Assembly: GCA_003141455.1 (NCBI GenBank)
Contig: PLMA01000042.1
Coordinates: 43,854-107,853, forward strand
Length of the DNA: 64,000 nt
Direction: 5' to 3'
From: Chloroflexota bacterium
Lineage (GTDB): Bacteria > Chloroflexota > Limnocylindria > Limnocylindrales > CSP1-4
Of this stretch, positions 17,488 through 26,139 are shown in pieces; the stretch's first letter is position 1; every line of letters starts with the position of its first letter. The notes beneath the pieces were generated by a model, which did no database searches, was not told where the DNA came from, and saw nothing but the letters and a program-made list of their open reading frames with translations. Both the position numbers and the translations under genes were made by a program.

Positions 17488-19049
17488 CGGGACGACCTCA
17501 CCGCGCGTTGCTGCTCGGCCAGCGCCGCCACGGCGGCCTTGAAGGCCCGACCCCGCGCGGCATAGTCCACGAACATGTCGAAGCTGGCGGCGGCCGGGCT
17601 GAGCAGAACTGTCGCCGGCCCTGACGAACCGGCGGCGCCGCTGGCTTCGAGCAGGTCCCGGGCGATGGCGTCCCCACGGGCAACCGCCTCCTCGAGACTC
17701 GTAGCCAGCTCCACGCGCGTCATGCCGTTGCCTCGAAACATCTCCGCCAGTACCGGCCCCGACTCTCCGATCAAGACCGCGGCATCGGCGCGTGCCGCCG
17801 CGACGGGTCCCAGCCCGGAGAGGTCCACTCCCTTGTCGCGGCCTCCGGCGATGAGTACGAGCGGACGCGGGAAGGCTCGCAGAGCTGCAATCACGGCATC
17901 GGGCTGGGTTCCCTGCGAATCGTTGATGAACTGGACGCCGTCCACCGTCGCGACTCGCTCCAGGCGATGCTCCACTCCGGCGAACCCGGCGGCTGCGCTG
18001 CGGATGGCGTCCGGCGCCACTCCGAAGAGCAGGGCCACGGCCACCGCGGCCAGGGCGTTGGAGACGTTGTGCAGTCCCGGGATTGCCAGTTCGTCGACGG
18101 GCATGATCCGACCTCGAGGGCCCGTTTCGGCCCGGCCTCCGCCGGCCGCAGCCAGGCGCTCCACGGCCGAGGCCACGATCCAGCCCTCCTCCAGGCCGAG
18201 TCCTGCGGCGGCAGGGCGGCCCAGGCGGTAGCTCACCACCGGCGCACGTCCGAGGGAGGCATACGTCGCCACGACCGGGTCGTCGGCGTTGATCACCAGC
18301 GCGCCGTTGCCGTCGACGAGCTCGGCCAGGCGTCGCTTGGCCCGCCGATACGCCTCCAGGCTGCCGTGGCGGTCGAGATGATCGGATGTGACGTTGGTGT
18401 AGACGGCAACCGTGGTCCCTCGGGAGAGGGTGGGCAGCTGCAGCTCCGAGAGTTCGATGACGACGCGATGCTCGGGCGTCAACTCGGTCATGCACTCCAC
18501 CAGCGGGACGCCGATGTTGCCGCCCAGGATCGTCGGGTGGACCGGATCCCCCGCCAGCAGCGCCGCGATGAGAGATGAGGTCGTGGTCTTGCCCTTCGTG
18601 CCCGTGACTCCGATGGTCGGACAGGGGCACATCCGGAGCACGAGGTCCGCTTCGCTGACCAGTGCCGGAGAACCGGTCGGGTTCGCCAGATGGGCATCCA
18701 CCACGACCCGGAGCGCGGCTCGCAGCCGGGGCTCAGTGGTCGGGAAGTCCGGGTTGATGCTCGGCGATGTGGCGATCAGGTCGGCCCCCGCCCACGTCCC
18801 GGCCGGCTCGACGTCGGGTCCGAGCGCAAGCTCGATGGGGCGCCGCCCGAGGGCTTCGGTCGCGGGAGCGAGCTCGGCGGCCGGCCGGACGTCGTAGACC
18901 GTGACCCGACAGCCGGCGTCGGCGAAGAAGCGGGCCAGGGCGATGCCGCTGCGGGCCAGACCCAGGACGGTGACCGAGCGCCCTGCCAGGGAGCCATCGC
19001 GGACGCCGGCCGCCGTGAGGCGGTCCAGATCCACGACAGAACGGGTCAT
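17484..19049 (-). CDS. murD: UDP-N-acetylmuramoylalanine--D-glutamate ligase (MurD)
   Basis: Adds D-Glu to UDP-MurNAc-L-Ala, 521 aa, somewhat longer than typical (about 450). N-terminal Rossmann-like UDP domain (SVTVLGLARSGIALARFFADAG), ATP loop GVTGTKGKTTTSSL, ELSELQLPTL, TNVTSDHLDRHGSLEAYRRAKRRL with the carbamylated-lysine region, PGLHNVSNALAA, FINDSQGTQPDAVIAALRAF and VLIAGGRDKG. Starts 7 nt after mraY. Confidence 0.96.
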   Translation of the reverse strand: MTRSVVDLDRLTAAGVRDGSLAGRSVTVLGLARSGIALARFFADAGCRVTVYDVRPAAELAPATEALGRRPIELALGPDVEPAGTWAGADLIATSPSINPDFPTTEPRLRAALRVVVDAHLANPTGSPALVSEADLVLRMCPCPTIGVTGTKGKTTTSSLIAALLAGDPVHPTILGGNIGVPLVECMTELTPEHRVVIELSELQLPTLSRGTTVAVYTNVTSDHLDRHGSLEAYRRAKRRLAELVDGNGALVINADDPVVATYASLGRAPVVSYRLGRPAAAGLGLEEGWIVASAVERLAAAGGGRAETGPRGRIMPVDELAIPGLHNVSNALAAVAVALLFGVAPDAIRSAAAGFAGVEHRLERVATVDGVQFINDSQGTQPDAVIAALRAFPRPLVLIAGGRDKGVDLSGLGPVAAARADAAVLIGESGPVLAEMFRGNGMTRVELATSLEEAVARGDAIARDLLEASGAAGSSGPATVLLSPAAASFDMFVDYAARGRAFKAAVAALAEQQRAVRSSR

Positions 19050-19056
19050 CGTCCGC

Positions 19057-20079
19057 CTACTTCGGTATCGAGGCGACGAAGAGCGTCACCCCGAGCATGC
19101 CGGCCAGGGCACCGACGATCCAGAAGCGCATCGTGATCTTCTCTTCGTCCCAGCCGCCCAGCTCGAAGTGGTGATGAAGCGGGGCCATCCGGAAGACACG
19201 CTTGCCACGGAGCTTGTAGCTGGCCACCTGGATGATGTCGGACGCGACTTCGAGAACGAAGATGATCCCGATGAGGGGCAGGATCAGGACCTGGCCGGTG
19301 ATGAGGGCCACCACGGCAAGCATCCCGCCGAGCGATAGCGCCCCGGAATCGCCCATGAAGACCTGGGCCGGATGGACGTTGAACCACAGGAAGCCCAGGA
19401 TCGCGCCGATCACGATCGCGTTGACCACGGCCAGGTTCTCCTGGGGAGGGTCGTTGAGCAGGGCGATGATCAAGAACGTGATGAACGCGAAGACGAGCGT
19501 CCCGCCGGCCAGCCCGTCCAGGCCGTCCGTCAAGTTCACTCCGTTGCTGGCCCCGACGATGGCGAAGATGGCGACCAGGATGAACAGGATCGCCCCCAAC
19601 TCGATCTTGCGGTCGATCAGCGGGAGCAGGATCGTGTTGGTGATCTCGAAGTTGCCGACGAAGGGGACGCGGACGCCGTTGAAGCCGAAGTGGTTCTGGA
19701 CGTAGACCGCTACTACGATCGCCACGACCAGCTGCCAGATGATCTTGTGGCGGCCGCGGATGCCGATCCCGGTGCGGGCGTTCAGATAGTCGTCGATCGC
19801 GCCGAGCGCTCCGACGATGGCGAGCACGAAGAGGGGCGAGTACGTGGAGGCGTCCAGGGCGTCAAAGACGAATGCCAGACCCAGGATCACAGCGACGATC
19901 AGGACGCCCCCCATCGTGGGCGTTCCCTCCTTGACCAGGTGACTCCCGGGCCCGTCCATCCGGATCTGCTTGCCCAGGCCCAACCAGTGCAGCAGCCGGA
20001 GGTAGGGCGGCATGAGGATGACCATGCAGGCGAAGGCGAGAAGCAGCCCCTGGATGAACTCGACTCCGTGCTCTTTCAC
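19057..20079 (-). CDS. mraY: Phospho-MurNAc-pentapeptide transferase (MraY)
   Basis: Polytopic membrane enzyme forming lipid I from UDP-MurNAc-pentapeptide and undecaprenyl phosphate, 340 aa. KEGTPTMGGVL near residue 52, GAIDDYLNARTG, NGVNLTDGLDGLAGG (catalytic Asp region), FMGDSGALSLGG, and the C-terminal histidine-rich APLHHHFELGGWDEEKI are all canonical. GTG start in a GTGA overlap with murF, preceded by GGAGG. Confidence 0.97.
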   Translation of the reverse strand: MKEHGVEFIQGLLLAFACMVILMPPYLRLLHWLGLGKQIRMDGPGSHLVKEGTPTMGGVLIVAVILGLAFVFDALDASTYSPLFVLAIVGALGAIDDYLNARTGIGIRGRHKIIWQLVVAIVVAVYVQNHFGFNGVRVPFVGNFEITNTILLPLIDRKIELGAILFILVAIFAIVGASNGVNLTDGLDGLAGGTLVFAFITFLIIALLNDPPQENLAVVNAIVIGAILGFLWFNVHPAQVFMGDSGALSLGGMLAVVALITGQVLILPLIGIIFVLEVASDIIQVASYKLRGKRVFRMAPLHHHFELGGWDEEKITMRFWIVGALAGMLGVTLFVASIPK

Positions 20080-21620
20080 CTGACCTCCTCATCGGTCGGG
20101 TGCGCTCCTCCCTGCGCCTCCGTGTCGGCGATCCAGCTCGCGAAGCCCCTCTCAAGCGAATCGACCACCTGCTCGAGCGCGGCCCCCCGCGACGCCTTGA
20201 CGAGCACCGTGTCTCCCGGCCGGAGCCGGTGCCGCAGGACCGCCAGGGCAGTCTCGCGGTCCGGCACGAGAACGACGCCCTGGCCAAGTCTCGCCGCTCC
20301 CGCCGCGATCCCGGCCGCGCCATCGCCCACGACGATCAGCTGGTCCACTACCTGGGCCGCCGCGGCCCCGACGTCAAGGTGGCCGCGTTCGTGGGTTTCC
20401 CCGAGTTCGAGCATCTCCCCGAGAACCGCCACGTGGCGGCCGGGCAGCGTGGAGAGCAACTCCAGCGCCGCGAGCATCGAGGCCGGCGAGGCATTGTACG
20501 TGTCGTCGAGCACGGTCAGGCCGGGGATCCGGACGATCTGGTCGCGATGCTCCGCTTGCCAGCCGTGGCGCAGGCCGGAGGCTATCCGATCCAGGTCCAG
20601 CCCGGCCGCCACCCCGACGGCCGCTGCGGCCAGTCCGTTGTGTACTCCGTGGCGGCCGAGGGCCGGCGTCGACACGCGGACCGCGCCGCCGGGCGCGATG
20701 AGCGTGAACCTCATCCCGTCCAGGCCGGCAGACGCCACGTCCTGCGCCCGCACATCCGCCTGCGTCGCGAAGCCGTAGGTGATCGTCCGCGCCGAGGTTC
20801 GGGCTCGCATCCCCGCCGCTCTGGCATCGTCGGCGTTGAGAATCGCCGTGCCGTCCGCGGGCAGCGCCTCGACGAGCTCCGCCTTGGCCCGCTCCACGGC
20901 CCCGATGCTGCCGATGCGCGAGAGATGGACTTCGCGAACCGCCGTCACCACCCCGATCCTGGGCCGGGCGATGGCCGTCAGCTGAGCGATCTCGCCGCCC
21001 ACGTACATCCCCATCTCGAGAACGGCCGCTTCGTGCTCCGGTCCCATCCGCAGCACCGTCAGGGGCAGGCCGATCTCGTTGTTGGCGTTGCCTTCGCTCT
21101 TGAGAGTGACGAAGCGCTCGGCCAGGACGGCCGCGATCGCCTCCTTGGTAGAGGTCTTGGCGATGCTGCCGGTCACGCCCACCACAAGAGGAGAGAAGCG
21201 CGCTCGCCAGGCCGTGGCTACGGCATGGAGCCCCAGGAGCGTGTCCGGCACCGTCACGATGGCCGCGTCCGCCACGCTTGCCACGGCCATGTCGATGCCG
21301 GCGCCGGCTGACCAGTCGGCCTCGCGCACGAGCAGGGCGGCCGCCCCGGCCGCGATGGCGTCGCCCAGGAAGCGATGCCCGTCGGTCGTCTCGCCGGGCA
21401 GGGCTACGAAGAGATTCCCGGGAGCGACCGCACGCGAGTCGACGGCTGCCCCCCGGATGGGCCTGCTCGACGGGCGGACCAGTCTTCCGCCGGTGGCTGC
21501 GGCGATCTCGGCGGCGGTCAGGGCTGGCGGCCCCAAGCCGGGCCGGGACTCCCGGGGTCGGGTGTCGGTCACGTCTCCAGTGTCGCACAGCCGACAGATC
21601 ACGTTATGGGCCTCCGCCAT
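20076..21620 (-). CDS. murF: UDP-MurNAc-tripeptide--D-alanyl-D-alanine ligase (MurF)
   Basis: Adds D-Ala-D-Ala to the UDP-MurNAc stem peptide, 514 aa. ATG 21620 shares one base with the ftsI stop (TGATG); a GTG 16 codons later is an alternative. Features: RGAAVDSRAVAPGNLFVALPGETTDGHRF, ATP loop GVTGSIAKTSTKEAIAA (GxxxKTS/T), SEGNANNEIGLPLT, NADDARA, TVLDDTYNASPASMLAAL and VAVLGEMLELG. A Rho-like long open frame upstream of the ATG overlaps ftsI and is rejected. murE, normally next to murF, is absent. Confidence 0.96.
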   Translation of the reverse strand: MAEAHNVICRLCDTGDVTDTRPRESRPGLGPPALTAAEIAAATGGRLVRPSSRPIRGAAVDSRAVAPGNLFVALPGETTDGHRFLGDAIAAGAAALLVREADWSAGAGIDMAVASVADAAIVTVPDTLLGLHAVATAWRARFSPLVVGVTGSIAKTSTKEAIAAVLAERFVTLKSEGNANNEIGLPLTVLRMGPEHEAAVLEMGMYVGGEIAQLTAIARPRIGVVTAVREVHLSRIGSIGAVERAKAELVEALPADGTAILNADDARAAGMRARTSARTITYGFATQADVRAQDVASAGLDGMRFTLIAPGGAVRVSTPALGRHGVHNGLAAAAVGVAAGLDLDRIASGLRHGWQAEHRDQIVRIPGLTVLDDTYNASPASMLAALELLSTLPGRHVAVLGEMLELGETHERGHLDVGAAAAQVVDQLIVVGDGAAGIAAGAARLGQGVVLVPDRETALAVLRHRLRPGDTVLVKASRGAALEQVVDSLERGFASWIADTEAQGGAHPTDEEVR

Positions 21621-23461
21621 CAGCCCAGCGACTTGGCTTTCTGTCCGCCGGGCGGCACCGGGCCGTTCTTGTTGGGAGGGATCTGAAGTCCGGTGACCGC
21701 GTCGTTCGCGATGCGCCGGAAGAGCTCCGTGGACTGCACGGGCATGGCCAGCACCCCCTGGCTGACCTTCGTGGGCTTCCCCTGGTAGATCACCGCGCCA
21801 ATGGCCAAGTCCGGCGAGCTGTGTCCGACCCAACCGTAGAAGCTGTAGTCGTAGATGTCGCTCATCCAGTCGCCCTTCCCGTTGTTCAGGGTCGGATCCC
21901 AGATCTGGGCGGTGCCCGTCTTGCCGCCCACGAAGTAGCCCGGGATGTAGGTGGACTGCGCGTACGACGGTACCGCCGTGACCACGTGAGTCATCAACCC
22001 AGTCAACGAGTCCGAGAGGCCGGAGCTGATGACCTGTCGAGGTGCCGCGCTCGGCGAAGAGACCGCGCCTACGGCGTTGGTCTCGGCGACATGTGGAGTC
22101 AGCTCCGTGCCGCCATTCGCCATCACGGAGTAGGCGCGCATCAGCTGGATCGGCGTGACCGCCACGCCCTGCCCAAAGGAGGCATTGGCCAGGTCTATCT
22201 GGCTCCAGGGCTCGGACGCAGGATCTCGTACCCAATTGATGCCGCTCACTTCACCGGCCAGGTCCACGCCTGTCTTCTGGCCGATACCGTAGCTCTGCCA
22301 GGTCTTGTAGAGCGTTGCCGACGCGGAGTCGACTGTCTTTCCGAGACGGAAGGCGACCTGAGAGGCGCCGACGTTGCGAGACCAGGCGACTATGTCGGCG
22401 AAGGTCAACCAGCCCATCGACTTGCGGTTGGCGTCGGCTATCTCCTGCCCGCCCGGCAGCTTCATGACCCCGAAGTCGTTGATCTTGGTCGTCAGGGCGG
22501 TCGTCTTGGTCTGGAGGGCGGCCGAAGCCGTGAGCATCTTGAAGACGGAGCCCGGCTCGTAGATCTGAGTGATGATCGGATCCATGAAGAGCCCCGGGTT
22601 CTGATCGGCAACCTGCTTATACGCGTTCGCGTCGTACGAGGGATAGCTCGCCTCGGCCAGGATCGCCCCCGACTTGGGATCCATCACGATCGCCGCCACG
22701 GTCTTGGCTTTGTCGGCGATCCAGGTGGAGAAGACCTCCTGCTCTACCTGGAGCTGGAGGCCGGCGTCGATCGTCGTTCGGATGTCTTCACCGGGGGCGC
22801 CCGGGTCAACCACCGTGGTCCCGGCCGGGCCCGGCCTGTAGGGGTCGACCTCGACCACCTCGGGTCGGCCGGCCAGCAGGGCGTCGTACTGCTGCTCGAG
22901 TCCGTACTGGCCCCTTCCGGCCGCGTTGACGAAGCCGAGCACGTGGGCCGCCAGCGACGTACGCGGAGCGCCTCCGGCCTGGGGATAGACCCGTACCGGC
23001 GTCGGCTCGAGGGTGACGGTGGGCAGGGCACCGGCCGCCTGACCCTGGGCGATCTCACCGGCAACGTCCGGGTCAATGTCCTTGGCCAGGATGACGTAGT
23101 AGCCATCGCCGGTCATGGCCTTGCGCAGGGCGGCCTCATCGTCGCCGGTCAGACCCAGGTAGTCGACCAGGGCGGCGGTATCGCGCTGCCGCTGGTCCTG
23201 GGCCACGCCGTGGAGGTCGGCCACAAGACGGTAGCGGTAGATCGTCTCGGCCAGAACGATCGTCCCGGTTCGGTCGTAGATCGTGCCCCGTTTCGCCGGC
23301 AGGGATTCCCTTGTGGTGGCGGTCCCGCCGGCCATGGTCGCGAGCCGTTCGCGCTGATTGACCTGCCAGTAGGCCAGGCGCATCACCATGCCGCCCGACA
23401 GAAGGGTCAGGACGAGGAAGAGCAGCAGGATGCGGACTCGCGAGTCCGTCCGGCCGAGCAT
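21620..23461 (-). CDS. ftsI: Division-specific class B penicillin-binding protein (FtsI/PBP2-like transpeptidase)
   Basis: 613-aa bitopic transpeptidase. One N-terminal membrane segment (about 11-30), pedestal domain containing RGTIYDRTGTIVLAE, and a transpeptidase domain with SxxK (Ser305-VF-Lys308), SxN (Ser361-Arg-Asn363) and KTG (514-516, in GGKTGTAQIW). No PASTA domains. Preceded by an FtsL-like gene with a 12-nt gap, the standard order. Confidence 0.95.
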   Translation of the reverse strand: MLGRTDSRVRILLLFLVLTLLSGGMVMRLAYWQVNQRERLATMAGGTATTRESLPAKRGTIYDRTGTIVLAETIYRYRLVADLHGVAQDQRQRDTAALVDYLGLTGDDEAALRKAMTGDGYYVILAKDIDPDVAGEIAQGQAAGALPTVTLEPTPVRVYPQAGGAPRTSLAAHVLGFVNAAGRGQYGLEQQYDALLAGRPEVVEVDPYRPGPAGTTVVDPGAPGEDIRTTIDAGLQLQVEQEVFSTWIADKAKTVAAIVMDPKSGAILAEASYPSYDANAYKQVADQNPGLFMDPIITQIYEPGSVFKMLTASAALQTKTTALTTKINDFGVMKLPGGQEIADANRKSMGWLTFADIVAWSRNVGASQVAFRLGKTVDSASATLYKTWQSYGIGQKTGVDLAGEVSGINWVRDPASEPWSQIDLANASFGQGVAVTPIQLMRAYSVMANGGTELTPHVAETNAVGAVSSPSAAPRQVISSGLSDSLTGLMTHVVTAVPSYAQSTYIPGYFVGGKTGTAQIWDPTLNNGKGDWMSDIYDYSFYGWVGHSSPDLAIGAVIYQGKPTKVSQGVLAMPVQSTELFRRIANDAVTGLQIPPNKNGPVPPGGQKAKSLG

Positions 23462-23473
23462 TGGGGCCGCTCC

Positions 23474-23869
23474 TCAGCGAGCCGGCAGAACGATCGGAGC
23501 GGGCAGCTGAGTGAGACCGCCGGAGATCGCCTGTCGACGGATGGCGGACTCGCGGTCGAGCCGGCCGATATCGGAGAGATCCTGCTGCCGCCGAGCCTGA
23601 AGCTGCTGATACTCGGCGTTCAGCTGGCCCATGTCGTAGCCGGACGCGTAGACGCGGACGGTCTGTACGAGCGAGAAGAAGCTGAGCAGGAACGCGATCA
23701 CGATGATTCCGAGTGCCATCCCGAAGACGCGCGGGTGCCGCTTTGTGCGGAAGCCCACACGCGACGGTCGGCGTGGTGAAAGCGGCGCCTGGGGGCGGAG
23801 GAGGGGGGTCTCCAGGCGCCGCCGCGGCAAGAACATCGAGCGAGGGCGAGCGCCCTCATAGACGGCCAT
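23474..23869 (-). CDS. ftsL: FtsL-like septum protein
   Basis: 131-aa small bitopic protein. A basic cytoplasmic N-terminus of about 47 residues (RRRLETPLLRPQAPLSPRRPS) precedes one membrane segment (about 50-70, MALGIIVIAFLLSFFSLV), then a heptad-like coiled-coil stretch (LNAEYQQLQARRQQDLSDIGRLDRES). This is the architecture of FtsL/DivIC-type proteins, and the position between rsmH and ftsI supports ftsL. The sequence itself is poorly conserved in the family. ATG overlaps the upstream stop by one base. Confidence 0.8.
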   Translation of the reverse strand: MAVYEGARPRSMFLPRRRLETPLLRPQAPLSPRRPSRVGFRTKRHPRVFGMALGIIVIAFLLSFFSLVQTVRVYASGYDMGQLNAEYQQLQARRQQDLSDIGRLDRESAIRRQAISGGLTQLPAPIVLPAR

Positions 23870-24069
23870 CAGTCGAGGCCGCGAAACTGCAGCCAGTCAC
23901 CGGGCGCAGCGCGGCCGGACAGTTCCGCATCCCACCGATCGCCGAGTCCGGGTACCGCCGACTCATCGATCCAGCCAAGGAGACCGGCATAGCGCTCCGT
24001 TCGCTCGTGTATCTCGTGCTGGCGGCGTCCGTAGGTCCGGCGGCGGCTGGCCTGGTGTCGCTTGCTCAT
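23869..24069 (-). CDS. Small basic protein of the dcw cluster, function unknown
   Basis: 66 aa, very basic N-terminal half (SKRHQASRRRTYGRRQHEIHERTERY) then a Trp/Asp-containing tail (LLGWIDES, DWLQFRGLD). I do not recognise a family. It is supported as a real gene by an AAGGAGGA Shine-Dalgarno just before ATG 24069 and by a TGATG stop-start overlap with ftsL. Position between rsmH and ftsL suggests co-translation with ftsL. Confidence 0.7.
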   Translation of the reverse strand: MSKRHQASRRRTYGRRQHEIHERTERYAGLLGWIDESAVPGLGDRWDAELSGRAAPGDWLQFRGLD

Positions 24070-24093
24070 CGGTTCCTCCTTTCTCGATCACAT

Positions 24094-25116
24094 CTAGGCG
24101 GCGACGCGCTCGGCACCCCGGAGACGGGCACTGCGAGAGCGTGGGTTGGTGCGTATTTCCTCCGCGCTCGGCGTACGCGACTTGCCGAGAGAGCGGAGCG
24201 CCGGCTGGTGTCCGCAGACGCACACCGGCACCTCCGGCGGGCAGACGCAGCCTCGCTGCTCGGTGGCGATGAAGCGCTTGACGATGCGGTCTTCGAGGGA
24301 GTGGTAGCTCAGCACAACCAGGCGCCCGCCCGGCCGAAGCAGCACGAGCGAGGCTGCGAGCCCGGCCTCGAGGGAAGCCAGCTCGTCGTTCACGGCGATC
24401 CGAAGGGCCTGGAAGACGCGCGTCGCCGGGTGCGTGCGTCTTCCTTTGGGCGTGGGCACGGCCCGCTCCACCAGCGCCGCAAGCTGCTCCGCTGTCTCCA
24501 CGGGGGAGTGGCGCCGCGTTTCTACGATCGTCCGGGCGATGCGCCCGGCGAACGGCTCCTCGCCGAAGCGACGGAAGAGGGCCGCCAGCTCGCCCGCCTC
24601 CAGCGTCGCAAGCAGGTCGGCGGCCGGCCGGCCGCGGCCGGTGTCGAAGCGCATGTCCAGGCGCCCGCCGGCCCGGAAGCCGAAGCCACGATCTACGTCG
24701 GCAAGCTGGTAGCTCGACAGGCCCAGATCCAGGAGAAGCCCGTCCACCTCGCGGAATCCGGCAGCCGGAGCAACTTCGGCCAGCTGGCCGAAGTTGGCCT
24801 GCCGCAGGACGACGCGGTCGCCGAAGCGGGCCAGACGCCGGGCACTCCTGGCGATGGCGGCCACGTCGGCATCGAGGCCGAGGAGGCGGCCATCGGGAGC
24901 GGAAGCTTCGAGGATCCGCTCGGCGTGGCCGGCTCCACCGAGGGTGGCGTCGAGCTGGAGGCTGCCAGGACGCGGGGCGAGCGTCTCGACGACCTCGCCT
25001 GCCATCACCGGCAGGTGCCCTACCTCCCGTTCGGCGCCCCCCTCGAGAGAGCCAGCCGTGGCCATGTCACCGGCCGCCACTTCGAGCGGAACGCGTCGTG
25101 ATTCCTTGTGGCTCAT
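24094..25116 (-). CDS. rsmH: 16S rRNA (cytosine1402-N4)-methyltransferase RsmH (MraW)
   Basis: SAM-dependent methyltransferase of the ribosomal P site, 340 aa. Motifs: HLPVMAGEVVETLAPRPG, LDATLGGAGHAERIL (SAM site), LGLDADVAAI, VDGLLLDLGLSSYQL, RGFGFRAGGRLDMRFD, TRVFQALRIAVNDEL and LVVLSYHSLEDRIVKRF. ATG 25116 is 1 nt after the mraZ stop; a second in-frame ATG 17 codons on is possible. An Ala/Gly-rich leader of about 30 residues precedes the conserved HLPVM. Confidence 0.96.
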   Translation of the reverse strand: MSHKESRRVPLEVAAGDMATAGSLEGGAEREVGHLPVMAGEVVETLAPRPGSLQLDATLGGAGHAERILEASAPDGRLLGLDADVAAIARSARRLARFGDRVVLRQANFGQLAEVAPAAGFREVDGLLLDLGLSSYQLADVDRGFGFRAGGRLDMRFDTGRGRPAADLLATLEAGELAALFRRFGEEPFAGRIARTIVETRRHSPVETAEQLAALVERAVPTPKGRRTHPATRVFQALRIAVNDELASLEAGLAASLVLLRPGGRLVVLSYHSLEDRIVKRFIATEQRGCVCPPEVPVCVCGHQPALRSLGKSRTPSAEEIRTNPRSRSARLRGAERVAA

Positions 25117-25117
25117 A

Positions 25118-25546
25118 TCAGATGACCAGTCCGGACATCTGGGCAGCCAGGTCGCGGGGTGAGTCCACCGGCTGCTGGGATTCCGCCCAACGTTCCGGAT
25201 TCCAGACCTCGACGTGGTCCCGCTGGCCGACGACCAGCGCTTCGCTCCCGAGGCCGGCCCACTCGCGGATCGATGCGGGCAGGACGACTCGGCCCTGGGC
25301 GTCCGTCTCGAGATCGAAGGCGTTGGAGAAGATGAAACGCGAGAGTCTTCGGGCCTTGTCGTTGGCCAGTGGCAGGGCCGCGAGCTTGGCGGCGAACTCG
25401 TCGAAGGAGTCACGGGTGAAGATGGCGGCGCAACCGTCCATCCAGTTGGCGAGGACGGCACCCTCGTCGAGTTGCAGGCGGAACTTGGCCGGTATTGCCA
25501 CCCGGCCCTTCGCGTCTACAGTGTGTGTGTACCTGCCCCGGAACAT
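25118..25546 (-). CDS. mraZ: Transcriptional regulator MraZ
   Basis: 142-aa protein with two AbrB-like SpoVT repeats: FRGRYTHTVDAKGRVAIPAKFR near the N-terminus and ETDAQGRVVLPASIREWAGLG in the second half. MraZ is known to bind repeats before its own operon and to control the dcw cluster. ATG 25546 begins the conserved fold; 43 additional open codons upstream are not MraZ-like and run into the operator region. First gene of the 18-kb cluster. Confidence 0.96.
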   Translation of the reverse strand: MFRGRYTHTVDAKGRVAIPAKFRLQLDEGAVLANWMDGCAAIFTRDSFDEFAAKLAALPLANDKARRLSRFIFSNAFDLETDAQGRVVLPASIREWAGLGSEALVVGQRDHVEVWNPERWAESQQPVDSPRDLAAQMSGLVI

Positions 25547-25638
25547 AGGACCGTCGCTCTTCCGATTCGTTCTCGTGGCGGCTATTACCGCCGCGGAGGC
25601 GCATCTCCGACTCTGGCGCCGCTGGCAGCGTGGAATCA

Positions 25639-25663
25639 CCACGATTCCCCACTGAGTGCCACT
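25639..25663 (-). promoter_or_regulatory. Candidate MraZ operator: GTGG repeats with 10-bp period
   Basis: On the minus strand AGTGG-N5-AGTGG-N5-CGTGG occurs with exact 10-bp spacing (plus-strand CCAC at 25639, 25649 and 25659). A fourth AGTGGG lies in the promoter spacer (25679-25684). Known MraZ boxes are TGGGN-type direct repeats one helical turn apart, in front of mraZ. These repeats begin just downstream of the predicted transcription start. Confidence 0.7.
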
Positions 25664-25670
25664 GGGATGG

Positions 25671-25698
25671 ATCATACACCCACTTCAGTGACCGTCAA
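25671..25698 (-). promoter_or_regulatory. Sigma-70-type promoter of the dcw cluster
   Basis: TTGACG (25693-25698), 16-bp spacer, TATGAT (25671-25676) on the minus strand; transcription should start near 25664, giving a leader of about 118 nt before mraZ. This is one of the best promoter matches in the window. Confidence 0.75.
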
Positions 25699-25827
25699 CG
25701 GACATTGATGGGAATCTCGGCCACCGGTCCACCGGCGCATCAACTGGAGTGGCGGGGCACGTCGAGACTCGCGGAAGCCTCACAATCGAGCCGCCGGCCG
25801 CCGCGCACAGGAGCGAGGGAAGATCAG

Positions 25828-26139
25828 ATGCTGATCCTGGCCATCGAACGGCCCATCCCGGGCGTCGCAGACGCCCAGTTCACCCCCGACCTGGCAGCCG
25901 CGGAGGCGCGTCGGGCCTGGGAGCTATACCAGGCCGGCACGTTCCGGGACCTCTACTTCCGAGCCGATCAATCGTCGGCCGTGCTCGTGCTGGAGTGCGA
26001 CGACGTCTCCGCGGCCCGTGCGGTCCTGGCGTCGCTGCCGCTGGTAGCCCACGGCTTGACCGAATTCGAGGTTCTGCCGCTGCGGGCCTACCCGGGCTTC
26101 GAGCGTCTTTTCGCGCCGGGCGCCCTATCTAGCGAGTGA
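25828..26139 (+). CDS. Small dimeric alpha/beta-barrel protein, muconolactone isomerase/YciI-like
   Basis: 103 aa starting at an ATG with GAGGGAA upstream. LILAIERPIPG, TPDLAAAEARRAWELYQAGTFRDLYFR and AVLVLECDDVSAARAVLASLPLV are the pattern of muconolactone isomerase-like or YciI-like proteins, which bind small aromatics or act in unknown reactions. No catalytic assignment is possible. It is divergent from the mraZ promoter and overlaps the convergent hemerythrin-like gene by 11 nt. Confidence 0.65.
   Translation: MLILAIERPIPGVADAQFTPDLAAAEARRAWELYQAGTFRDLYFRADQSSAVLVLECDDVSAARAVLASLPLVAHGLTEFEVLPLRAYPGFERLFAPGALSSE

Noticed and set aside
16171..18630. 819-codon reading of ftsW
   Set aside because: The upstream 381 codons are an out-of-frame reading of murD; ATG 17487 in an ATGA overlap is the start.
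21278..23779. 833-codon open frame on the plus strand
   Set aside because: It is antisense to murF and ftsI, is rich in Arg/Gly/His/Asp as expected from GC-rich antisense codons, and shows no domain.
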